Assembly: GCA_021805585.1 (NCBI GenBank)
Contig: JAJZEY010000299.1
Coordinates: forward strand, 1-9,488
DNA: 9,488 nucleotides
DNA from: Planctomycetota bacterium
GTDB lineage: Bacteria; Planctomycetota; Phycisphaerae; WQYP01
Reading direction: 5' to 3'
Below are positions 1 through 5,948 of the stretch, one piece after another; position 1 is the stretch's first letter, and the number at the start of each line of letters is the position of its first letter. The notes under the pieces were generated by a model. It saw only the letters and a program-made list of their open reading frames with translations, did not search any database and was not told the origin of the DNA. The translations under genes were made by a program, and so were the position numbers.

Positions 1-1431
1 TGAAGGCACCGATACCGTGTGCGGCATAAAATTCGGTGACCATCGCAGTTGCCACAGCTTGGCCAGCGGCACCGTGTGGGCGGACCCGTCCGTATAGACC
101 ACGTTCACCTCGTTCAGATGCCGATTTACGCAAAAAATACCCATTTCGTCGCTGTTGGAAAGCGTTGAATTGCCGATATTCAGGTTCGTTGGCACCGGAT
201 CCAGCGGCTGCGGTGCGGCATCCACCCATATGGCATCGGCAAAAAGCGGTTCGTCGGGCAACAGAGCGCCCTGATAGGCGCGCGGATCAAACGTTGGCAG
301 AGTGCCCTGCACAATCGTACCCTTGCCGCGATCCGTGAACGTGCCGTTCGTGACCACCATGCCATTCAAGGTATAGCCGCCGTGGAATGAAACGCTTCCT
401 GCAGCGTAAATATCTCCATTAATCGCGGTCTGACCCTGAAAATCCACATTGCCCAGCGCGACAATGTTCATATTCACCGCACCGCCTGTGTGGTTGGAGG
501 GAAACTGACCGGAAATATCCACATTCCCGGTGACCAGAAGAGTGCCCGATCCGATAATGGTGATCTGACCCTTGGGCGAAAAATCGCCATTGATGAGTTG
601 AATCGGATGGGTTGAAAAGTCCAGCGCGGCGCTGCCGGAGCCACCCTGCCCACCGCCCTGGGAAGAAACGGACCACGGGGAATCCGAGGCGACCATCTGA
701 TTAAATATCTCGGCCACATTGGGCGGTTCAAGGCCCTGAACATTCTGTTCAATGGAACCGCTGGCACCGGAATTTCCGGTGAATGAAACAGATCCCCCTG
801 AAATAACGTTCCCCTGTACCGACGAACCGCCCACCCCGGACACGCTGCTGGCCGAATAGACGTTGCCGTAGAAATGATCATTCCCCCCAAGGGTGGCGGA
901 TCCCAGGGATGATACCGCCCCCGCGCCGCCGCCAGGGCTGGCATTGCTATTTAAACCATAGCTTGCGACCGTATTGGCAAGCCATGGGTAACCGGGTGAA
1001 TAAGGAGGGCCGGACATATTAATGGATCCCCAGGCAAGACTGGCCGTGCCTACACCGCCCGAAGGTGTCGCGGCATCCGGACAGATGACATTGGCGGCCA
1101 TATTGCTGTCAAAGGCTTTCAATTCCTGATACCAGGTCCCGGCAGGCGTGAAATAATCGGAGGGCATGGCACTGCGATAGCGCGTGGCATATTCGTTGGC
1201 CGCCAACGCGAGCTGATGCAGGTTGGAAAGGCAGTCGGTCCGGCGGCCCAATTCTCGAGCTCGCGCCAGTCCGCCGATTACCAGACTTATCAGCAGCCCG
1301 ACAATCGCGACGGCGACCAATAACTCAGTCAGGCTGAAGCCCCTGGCATATCGTCTGGCATCCGCAGCGGCTTTCCATGCCGCAAAACGTTGGCGGACCG
1401 CCGCCGTGTGGGATTTTGCATTTCCAATCAT
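1..1431 (-). CDS. Prepilin-like (type II secretion/type IV pilin-type) protein with internal beta-repeat region, C-terminus cut by window edge
   Basis: The frame is open from ATG at 1431 to the window edge (477 codons, no stop), with AGGAG at 1439-1443, 7 nt upstream of the ATG. Residues 1-31 are a long basic leader ending in Gly31. FSLTELLVAVAIVGLL follows, a textbook prepilin-peptidase site with Glu at mature position 5 and a hydrophobic helix to about residue 54. Then come family landmarks of planctomycete prepilins: CLSNLHQLALAANEY (67-81), VICPDA (115-120) and SYGLN (157-161). Residues about 184-215 and 277-375 are Gly/Ser/Asn-rich short beta repeats (GNVYSASS, QGNVISGGSVSFTG, LLVTGNVDISG, INGDIYAAGSVSF), like bactofilins or the C-terminal region of PilX-like pilins. 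The tail FCVNRHLNEVNVVYTDG has the H-X9-DG spacing (His438 to Asp448-Gly449), followed by KLWQLRW. The product is expected to be processed, anchored in the inner membrane, and to be a pseudopilin or surface protein. Its exact role is unknown. Only a short C-terminal piece is probably missing. Confidence 0.85.
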   Translation of the reverse strand, partial: MIGNAKSHTAAVRQRFAAWKAAADARRYARGFSLTELLVAVAIVGLLISLVIGGLARARELGRRTDCLSNLHQLALAANEYATRYRSAMPSDYFTPAGTWYQELKAFDSNMAANVICPDAATPSGGVGTASLAWGSINMSGPPYSPGYPWLANTVASYGLNSNASPGGGAGAVSSLGSATLGGNDHFYGNVYSASSVSGVGGSSVQGNVISGGSVSFTGNSGASGSIEQNVQGLEPPNVAEIFNQMVASDSPWSVSSQGGGQGGSGSAALDFSTHPIQLINGDFSPKGQITIIGSGTLLVTGNVDISGQFPSNHTGGAVNMNIVALGNVDFQGQTAINGDIYAAGSVSFHGGYTLNGMVVTNGTFTDRGKGTIVQGTLPTFDPRAYQGALLPDEPLFADAIWVDAAPQPLDPVPTNLNIGNSTLSNSDEMGIFCVNRHLNEVNVVYTDGSAHTVPLAKLWQLRWSPNFMPHTVSVPS

Positions 1432-1868
1432 AAAACAACTCCTGCCAGGGAGACTTGCTGGTGGTATGTATATCCGACCTGGCTTGAAAAATCCGGACCG
1501 ACCCGGCTGATCACCGCGGCCAATTTATGTTTCAAAAGCGCGGTGAATGGGAGAGTCTGCGTACGCCACAGTCTCCTGTTAGTCTCTTTCTTCGGCAATT
1601 TTTGTACGGAGAAACAGCGTTTTTCAAGCGACATTCACCGCCGCCGGCCTGGTACCGGATTGCGTCTTAAAATATCGGCTGGCTGATTAAAAAAAGCCGC
1701 AATGCGCGGTTATATGACTTGGCTGAACCAAATAAAAATTATCTTCAATTGCCCGCACAATTCCGGGAAAGCCATCCATTTTCCGGACGGATGTGTGAAT
1801 GTTATCGGGTGCGCATTGGGACCGCAGCTTAAAAAGGACTGGATCTCCGTGGTATTCGAATGGCACTG
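1432..1868. other. Non-coding gap between ABC-F gene and prepilin gene
   Basis: No convincing gene lies here. Short open frames on both strands lack ribosome sites and recognisable motifs. The gap holds the ABC-F terminator at its right end, a weaker hairpin plus T-run at 1689-1709, and the 5' leader of the prepilin gene. On the minus strand two GAGACT hexamers lie 11 bp apart (1570-1586). No clear -35/-10 pair for the prepilin gene could be chosen by eye. Confidence 0.5.
1689..1709 (-). terminator. Weak terminator-like hairpin followed by T7
   Basis: Read on the minus strand, CCGC (1709-1706), a 5-nt loop and GCGG (1700-1697) are followed after one base by seven T (1695-1689). The stem is only 4 bp, so this is at best a backup terminator downstream of the strong one at 1869-1894, insulating the prepilin gene. 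Confidence 0.3.
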
Positions 1869-1894
1869 AAAAGGCCGCCGCGACCGGCGGCCTT
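1869..1894 (-). terminator. Intrinsic terminator of the ABC-F gene
   Basis: A perfect 10-bp stem (1871-1880 with 1885-1894) has core GGCCGCCG/CGGCGGCC and a 4-nt loop. On the minus strand the hairpin begins at the last base of the ABC-F stop codon (TAA at 1896-1894) and runs into TTTT. The plus strand reads into TTTATT, so it could work in both directions. Confidence 0.8.
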
Positions 1895-3861
1895 TATTGC
1901 TCGGAAATTATTTCCCACGCGGCCATCGCCTGGGCAAGTTCGCCGCGGAGTCGCTCATACTGGTCCTGTGTGCGTTTAAGTTTTGCCGGTACGCTGGCGA
2001 TGGCCGGGTCCGCGAAAGACTCCTCGCAGGTTCGCAATTCAGCCTCGTGACGGGCAATAAGCTTTTCAATTTCCTGTGCGGAAAGCCGGGCCAGATGCGG
2101 GGCGACGCGCGGCGCGGAATTTTTCGTTGGCGCGGCTTTTTTCCGATCGGCATCCTGCGATTGTTTGCGTTCCTCGCGGCGCTTGTCATTAAGTCTGGTC
2201 TGCCGCGCCTGTTGCGTCTGCGCCTTCTTCTTGTTCGCCAGATGGGTCATATAATCGCTGTACGCGCCTTTCACCATTTCCCATTCGGCGGTGCCGTTTT
2301 CTCCGGGCTGTATCGCCAGAATCTGATCACAGACCGCATCCAGAAAATAGCGGTCATGGGAAACGACAATCAGCGTGCCGTCAAAACTTTCCAGTGCGCC
2401 TTCCACCACCTGGCAGGTGTCCATATCCAGATGGTTGGTCGGTTCATCCAGCAGAATCGTGTTGCCCGGCTTAAGCAACAGTTTGGCCATTGCCACGCGC
2501 GATTTTTCACCGCCGGAAAGCGTGCTGATTTTCTTTTCAATCGTGTCCCCGCTGAACATGAAAAGGGCGGCCAGATCGCGAATATCCTGCGGGCTGGCCA
2601 TGGGGCGAGTCGCCTGCAATTCCTCCATGACGTTATGCGAAGGTGTCAGGTCCTGATGCTCCTGTCGATAATATTGCAGGCTCACGGCATGGCCCCAGTG
2701 CAGTTCGCCGGCATCGGGTTTAATAAGACCCGCAAAAATGTTAAGCAGGGTGGTTTTGCCCGACCCATTGGGACCTACAATGCCCAATCGTGTGCCGCGG
2801 GGCAGGTTGAATTCCAGATTATCCAGCAGCACGCGTTGACCATAGGCTTTACACAGCCCTTCCACGCGCAGCACTTCCTGTCCGCTGTGCTTCTGAACTT
2901 CCAGATTCAGAATCATGCGCGTCTTGTCGTTGCGCGGGCCGGAAATGGCCGTATCCGTTTTGAAACGCTCCAGCAGGGTTTTGCGGCCACGCGCCTGGCG
3001 TGCCCGCTGGCCGGCGGAAAATCGGCGGATGTATTCCTCCTGCTTGGCGATGTAAGTCTGCTGTTGATCAAACACCCGGGCCTGTGCCAATAGCCGTTCC
3101 GCCCGCTGGGCCATATAAGACGAATAGTTGCCGGTGTATTCTTCAATCTTATGATGCCGCAGATCAATAATGCGCGTCGCCACGGAATCCAGAAAATAGC
3201 GGTCATGGCTGATGATGACCATGGCCGCGTCGGACATTTCATTGATCGTCTGTTCCAGCCAGGCCAGCATGGGCATATCCAGATGGTTGGTCGGTTCATC
3301 CAGCAGCAGCAGGTCGGGTCCTTCCAGCAACATGCAGGCGAGCTGCGCGCGGGATTTCTGACCGCCGGAAAGGGCGGAAATTTTCAAGTCCATTTCCGCT
3401 TCACGAAACCCAAGTTGATCCAGCACGGTATCCACACGCCGCTGCATTTCCCAGCCGCCCTTGTGCTGGAAATGCGATTGCAGCGTGTCAAACCGTTCCA
3501 GCGCCGCGTCATGTTCCGGGCCGGATGCATGTTTGGCCAGCAGCTCGGCGGCGGCCTCCATATCGCGTTCCACGGCGCGTAAATGTTCAAATACCAGCTC
3601 CACCTGATGGCGCAGCGTCTGTTCCGGGTCCAGCCGCGGCTGCTGGGATACATAACTCATTTCCGCGCTGCGGGCTATGGCGACTCTACCATGGTCGGGC
3701 TCTTCAATACCGGCAATGATTTTCATGAGCGTGGTTTTACCCGCGCCATTCGGCCCGACCAGACCGATGCGATCTCCCTTCTGCACCTGCAGGGAAATGT
3801 CATTCAGAATAACCCGCCCGGAATAGGCCTTTTCAATGTTTTCAACCGTCAGTACTGCCAC
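1894..3861 (-). CDS. ABC-F family ATPase (ribosome-associated, Uup/YheS-like size)
   Basis: Two ABC cassettes lie in one chain with no membrane segments, which defines ABC-F proteins; characterised members bind ribosomes near the E site and rescue or tune translation. Residues are numbered from the GTG start. Cassette 1 has Walker A GPNGAGKT (36-43), signature LSGGQ (164-168), Walker B LLLLDEPTNHLD (184-195) and the switch His in SHD (218-220). A charged helical linker (about 235-320) matches the P-site tRNA-interaction motif region. Cassette 2 has GPNGSGKT (363-370), LSGGE (448-452), ILLDEPTNHLD (469-479) and SHD (501-503). A Lys/Arg-rich stretch (about 545-585) and a C-terminal coiled-coil (about 595-650) follow, as in Uup-type members. 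I chose GTG at 3861 because AAGGG lies 6 nt upstream and the protein then begins (M)AVLTVENI, normal for the family. An ATG at 3876 in the same frame has no ribosome site. Both cassettes look intact. The subfamily is not assigned. Confidence 0.95.
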   Translation of the reverse strand: MAVLTVENIEKAYSGRVILNDISLQVQKGDRIGLVGPNGAGKTTLMKIIAGIEEPDHGRVAIARSAEMSYVSQQPRLDPEQTLRHQVELVFEHLRAVERDMEAAAELLAKHASGPEHDAALERFDTLQSHFQHKGGWEMQRRVDTVLDQLGFREAEMDLKISALSGGQKSRAQLACMLLEGPDLLLLDEPTNHLDMPMLAWLEQTINEMSDAAMVIISHDRYFLDSVATRIIDLRHHKIEEYTGNYSSYMAQRAERLLAQARVFDQQQTYIAKQEEYIRRFSAGQRARQARGRKTLLERFKTDTAISGPRNDKTRMILNLEVQKHSGQEVLRVEGLCKAYGQRVLLDNLEFNLPRGTRLGIVGPNGSGKTTLLNIFAGLIKPDAGELHWGHAVSLQYYRQEHQDLTPSHNVMEELQATRPMASPQDIRDLAALFMFSGDTIEKKISTLSGGEKSRVAMAKLLLKPGNTILLDEPTNHLDMDTCQVVEGALESFDGTLIVVSHDRYFLDAVCDQILAIQPGENGTAEWEMVKGAYSDYMTHLANKKKAQTQQARQTRLNDKRREERKQSQDADRKKAAPTKNSAPRVAPHLARLSAQEIEKLIARHEAELRTCEESFADPAIASVPAKLKRTQDQYERLRGELAQAMAAWEIISEQ

Positions 3862-3901
3862 AGTAATCCCTTGCATTCATCGCAAAAAACCGCAATTCAG
3901 C

Positions 3902-3910
3902 ATTGTACCA
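3902..3910 (-). promoter_or_regulatory. Extended -10 promoter for the ABC-F gene
   Basis: The minus strand reads TGG-TACAAT, an extended -10 element (TGn plus TACAAT, 5 of 6 to consensus). The hexamer 17 bp upstream (3925-3930, GCCGAC) is a poor -35, as often seen with extended -10 promoters. Transcription would start near 3895, leaving a leader of about 35 nt before the GTG at 3861. This is judged by eye only. Confidence 0.4.
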
Positions 3911-3950
3911 TATTCGCATAAAAAGTCGGCGCGCCGCGGCACCCGAAGCG

Positions 3951-3955
3951 AAATA
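3951..3955. repeat. Left target-site duplication (AAATA)
   Basis: AAATA directly abuts the left terminal inverted repeat and recurs in the same orientation directly outside the right one (4212-4216). The next base outside the right copy is also G, so a 6-bp reading (AAATAG) is possible, with the first G of the left repeat ambiguous. Confidence 0.6.
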
Positions 3956-3981
3956 GGGGGTGTGCCCGCTTTTATCGGGAA
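3956..3981 (+). repeat. Left terminal inverted repeat of the MITE-like element
   Basis: This 26-bp repeat differs from the right repeat at positions 3, 13, 14 and 21. It contains a small hairpin, CCCG (3965-3968), 7-nt loop CTTTTAT, CGGG (3976-3979). Confidence 0.65.
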
Positions 3982-4071
3982 AGGGACATATGGCATAGAT
4001 AAGGGGGGTACCGGCGGAAAAGCTTTCCCAAAAAGTCATTTCCCTGTTTGCGACGACGATGAAGCGGGCCG

Positions 4072-4089
4072 GCGTTGCCGCCGCAACGC
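4072..4089. repeat. Central hairpin of the MITE-like element
   Basis: GCGTTGC (4072-4078), loop CGCC, GCAACGC (4083-4089) form a perfect 7-bp stem. Its midpoint, 4080.5, lies within about 3 bp of the midpoint of the element ends (4083.5) and within 0.5 bp of that of the paired GGTACC sites (4081). Confidence 0.6.
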
Positions 4090-4185
4090 GAATCAGGAGA
4101 CCTTGGCGCAGGTGAAAGCTGAGCGACTGGCAGGCCAGGACGCCCGATGGGTACCAAAATATCGCCGAATTGCCGCTTAGCGACC

Positions 4186-4211
4186 TTCCCAATAAAAATG
4201 GGCACACCTCC
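4186..4211 (-). repeat. Right terminal inverted repeat of the MITE-like element
   Basis: This is the inverted partner of 3956-3981. Its internal hairpin is CCCA (4188-4191), 7-nt loop, TGGG (4199-4202), so the closing pair differs from the left repeat but pairing is kept. Confidence 0.65.
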
Positions 4212-4216
4212 AAATA
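4212..4216. repeat. Right target-site duplication (AAATA)
   Basis: This is the direct copy of 3951-3955, immediately outside the right terminal repeat. Confidence 0.6.
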
Positions 4217-4527
4217 GTGAATTGGGCTCCGCCAATGTTTCCGGCAACCGGCAAAATAGCTGAAGAACGGCCCCGTTAACGTTCACAAGCGTGTATTGGA
4301 CGGAAGTTTATGGATAAGCAAAGCGGAGGCCGCGGAACAGCTTGTGAAGCGGTAAAGCAGGGGCCCGCATTTAAAAAGCAGACAAGGAAATGCCGTCTTC
4401 CAGCAATATCCCGTAGCATGGGCATCTTGCGCACCGGTCGTAAATGTTCCTGGGCGCGGACATTCCCGTATCGGCAATTGCCGTCATAAATCGGCGACTC
4501 TTTTGGCGATCCGCGGTCGATTTAACG
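4217..4527. other. Non-coding region downstream of the Nudix gene
   Basis: No credible gene is present. The only structure I see is a perfect 12-nt palindrome, CGGCAATTGCCG (4472-4483). No hairpin with a T-run follows the Nudix stop codon on the minus strand, so the operon's terminator is not identified. Minus-strand frames at 4283-4477 and 4371-4568 lack ribosome sites and recognisable motifs. Confidence 0.45.
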
Positions 4528-5052
4528 TCATTTCCCGCCGACCAATTCTTCCAGCCGCTTATGGGCATGCCTTAGAATTTCACGCGCCGAATCGAATGTC
4601 AGGCGGGCGATGGCTTGGTCAAATTCCAGCCATGCGAATCCCACATGTTCTTCGGAAACGGCCACATCCTGAACCAGTGTGCGGCCAATAAAATAAGTCA
4701 CGCGCTTGTGAACTGCGCCTTTCCGGGAAGACACAAAGCGGTATTCCATCCGTCGGCAGAAATCCGCCACACGCTGCACATCCGTAATTCCGGTTTCTTC
4801 GGCCAATTCGCGTACGGCCGCCTGCCATTGGGTTTCACTTTTTTCCAGGTGTCCTTTGGGGTAATCCCAGTGTTTGCCGTAGTCCAGCAGCAGATAGACC
4901 CGTCCGGCGGGCGTTTGCCGGAAAAGAATAAACCCGGCCGATTGTTCATAGTGTACCGCCTCGCCGCGCTTCGCCGGGCGAGCCGCGTGTGGCCGGGTGC
5001 CCGCTGGCTGTCGCTTCCGACGGTTCGCCGCGGGTCCTGCATACTTGCTCAT
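4528..5052 (-). CDS. Nudix hydrolase, diadenosine-tetraphosphatase-like
   Basis: The protein has 174 residues. The Nudix box G-x5-E-x7-REL-x-EE-x-GI is complete at residues 67-89, with catalytic Glu82, Glu85 and Glu86 binding metal for diphosphate hydrolysis. The preceding segment SAGFILFR (38-45) and YGKHWDYPKGHLE (58-70) resemble asymmetrical Ap4A hydrolases (NUDT2-like). The substrate is inferred from resemblance, not proven. Residues 1-33 form an Arg/Lys-rich extension (RRKRQPAGTRPHAARPAKR) absent from minimal Nudix enzymes. No ATG, GTG or TTG codon occurs between residue 1 and the domain, so the extension seems genuine. The ATG overlaps the TGA of the upstream DinB-like gene (ATGA at 5052-5049), which suggests translational coupling within a two-gene operon. 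It is a cytoplasmic protein with no signal peptide. Confidence 0.92.
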   Translation of the reverse strand: MSKYAGPAANRRKRQPAGTRPHAARPAKRGEAVHYEQSAGFILFRQTPAGRVYLLLDYGKHWDYPKGHLEKSETQWQAAVRELAEETGITDVQRVADFCRRMEYRFVSSRKGAVHKRVTYFIGRTLVQDVAVSEEHVGFAWLEFDQAIARLTFDSAREILRHAHKRLEELVGGK

Positions 5053-5546
5053 AACGGTTTTCCAATCAACTGGCGCTTATGTTTCAGAAACTTTAAATGA
5101 TGGTCCAGATGCCGCACATAAATGGTCAGCAGTTCGCCCAGGGTAATGCGTCCACGCTGGCTGTGGGTGCCGGATCGGGTGAAGGCTTCCGCAGGCAGAC
5201 GCCGCAGAATTTCCGCCATCAGGGTTCGGTTCTTTTGAAAAATATCGACCGCCGTGGCCGCGTCAAGTTCTGTATAAAACAGATGGGCCGCGAAGGCGCT
5301 TTCATCAAATCCGACCAGCATCGGATTTTCCTCCGCAATAACACGTTTCATGCGGTCGGAGGCAATCAGATCGCTATCCATCAAATGCAGCACAATTTGG
5401 CGGATGCTCCACGTTCCCGGTATGGGAATGGCATCCATATCGACACTGGACAATCCGTGGATGGCCGCATGCAGCACAAATCCGCCGTGTGCATAGTCTT
5501 CAATTTCCCTCCTGGGCGATTGGCTTATGGGTTTTATGATTGCCAT
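5049..5546 (-). CDS. DinB-like (DinB/YfiT superfamily) putative metalloprotein
   Basis: The 165-residue protein has the layout of the DinB-like four-helix fold: PGTWSIRQIVLHLMDSD (43-59), then ASDRMKRVI, and near the C-terminus LGELLTIYVRHLDHHLKFL (136-154). His54 with His146 and His150 (HxxxH) form the usual divalent-metal triad. Family members include thiol-dependent transferases and hydrolases and damage-induced proteins, but the reaction here is unknown. The start at 5546 is well supported by AGGAGG (5554-5559), 7 nt upstream. The gene is the first of a two-gene operon and its stop overlaps the Nudix start by 4 bp. A promoter with a perfect TATAAT lies just upstream. Confidence 0.88.
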   Translation of the reverse strand: MAIIKPISQSPRREIEDYAHGGFVLHAAIHGLSSVDMDAIPIPGTWSIRQIVLHLMDSDLIASDRMKRVIAEENPMLVGFDESAFAAHLFYTELDAATAVDIFQKNRTLMAEILRRLPAEAFTRSGTHSQRGRITLGELLTIYVRHLDHHLKFLKHKRQLIGKPL

Positions 5547-5572
5547 AGGATTGCCTCCTTTCCTTTGCCCTT

Positions 5573-5602
5573 ATTATATCCAGCCCGGCGGCTGAATTGG
5601 AA
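5573..5602 (-). promoter_or_regulatory. Promoter of the DinB-Nudix operon with an inverted repeat in the spacer
   Basis: The minus strand has a perfect -10 TATAAT (5578-5573), about 27 bp before the start codon. The -35 is poor (TTCCAA at 5602-5597 with an 18-bp spacer). The spacer contains CAGCC-N4-GGCTG (5581-5594), a possible operator for a repressor or activator. The -10 is clear; the rest is inference. Confidence 0.45.
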
Positions 5603-5639
5603 TTCCGCGGAATAAAATCTTGTGTTAAGTCCGGCACAT

Positions 5640-5678
5640 GCACGGGCTATTTGCACGGGCTTCGCGCACGGCCCCACC
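5640..5678. repeat. Three tandem 13-bp repeats
   Basis: GCACGGGCTATTT (5640-5652), GCACGGGCTTCGC (5653-5665) and GCACGGCCCCACC (5666-5678) follow one another with an exact 13-bp period. They share GCACGG in all copies and GCACGGGCT in the first two. They lie between the end of the small membrane protein gene and the promoter of the DinB-Nudix operon. Confidence 0.55.
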
Positions 5679-5718
5679 CGTCGCTTGTTATGGCCAGGAA
5701 CTGTTTATTGAATGGTCG

Positions 5719-5946
5719 TTATGGTTTTGTGGATCGCCGGCTCCATACCACTAAAACCACGCCTCCGGCAATTGCCACGACGGCAGCCAGCGGTTCAGCC
5801 ATCAAGTGGTGGTTCACCGTGACATCCATGTGAACCGTGCCGACGCGAATAATCGGTTTGCGGCTTTGCCATGTAATACCCTTGCACACAAGTGCGGCGG
5901 CCCCCAGGACGATCAGCGCAATTCCGGTGGTCAATTTCCAGTTCAT
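5719..5946 (-). CDS. Small two-helix membrane protein of unknown function
   Basis: The protein has 75 residues starting MNWKLTTGIALIVLGAAAL. It has two hydrophobic segments, about 6-25 and 50-68 (AAVVAIAGGVVLVVW), joined by a polar loop with VGTVHMDVTVNHH, and ends with a basic tail WSRRSTKP. This layout resembles the short DUF3185-like membrane proteins found in many bacteria; I am not certain of the family. I chose ATG at 5946, not a longer reading of the same frame, because it lies 2 nt after the folA stop, has AAAGG 9 nt upstream, and places the first helix at the N-terminus. It is the third gene of the thyA-folA cluster. A membrane role is inferred only from hydrophobicity. Confidence 0.75.
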   Translation of the reverse strand: MNWKLTTGIALIVLGAAALVCKGITWQSRKPIIRVGTVHMDVTVNHHLMAEPLAAVVAIAGGVVLVVWSRRSTKP

Positions 5947-5948
5947 GA

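Larger units (their letters stand above)
3956..4211. mobile_element. MITE-like non-autonomous element, 256 bp
   Basis: The ends are imperfect inverted repeats matching at 22 of 26 positions: the left begins GGGGGTGTGCCC and the right, read inward on the minus strand, begins GGAGGTGTGCCC. Both continue with a (C/T)TTTTAT loop and GGGAA. A direct AAATA flanks each end. Inside, GGTACC recurs at 4007-4012 and 4150-4155, symmetric about position 4081, and a perfect 7-bp hairpin (4072-4089) sits at that same centre. The whole is therefore a decayed long palindrome. No transposase or credible gene is inside. Short open frames from opposite strands both encode GGVPxFIGK across the repeats, an echo of the inverted repeat rather than a protein. 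Short length, terminal inverted repeats, target duplication and no coding capacity fit a miniature inverted-repeat element mobilised in trans. The parent family is not identified. Confidence 0.62.

Noticed and set aside
1550..1576. Inverted repeat GGAGA...TCTCC around GCGTACGC
   Set aside because: Only the outer five bases and the inner eight-base palindrome pair; the intervening bases do not, so no stable hairpin is supported.
1897..3093. A 398-codon open frame on the plus strand
   Set aside because: It lies wholly antisense to the ABC-F gene, whose motifs are unmistakable. The frame has no ribosome site or recognisable domain and arises from codon bias of the opposite strand.
3956..4211. 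Assignment of the element to the Tn3 family (Tn3-derived miniature element)
   Set aside because: GG-rich ends and a 5-bp AT-rich duplication are compatible, but the 38-bp Tn3 end consensus is not reproduced in both ends. I leave the family open.
3836..4286. Open frames on both strands (about 104-123 codons) across the palindromic element
   Set aside because: They have no ribosome sites or domains. The GGVPxFIGK peptide shared by frames from opposite strands is simply the inverted repeat translated twice.
4371..4568. Small Cys-containing peptide (ARCPCYG) encoded on the minus strand after the Nudix gene
   Set aside because: The frame mostly overlaps or trails the Nudix gene, lacks a convincing ribosome site, and matches no family I recognise.
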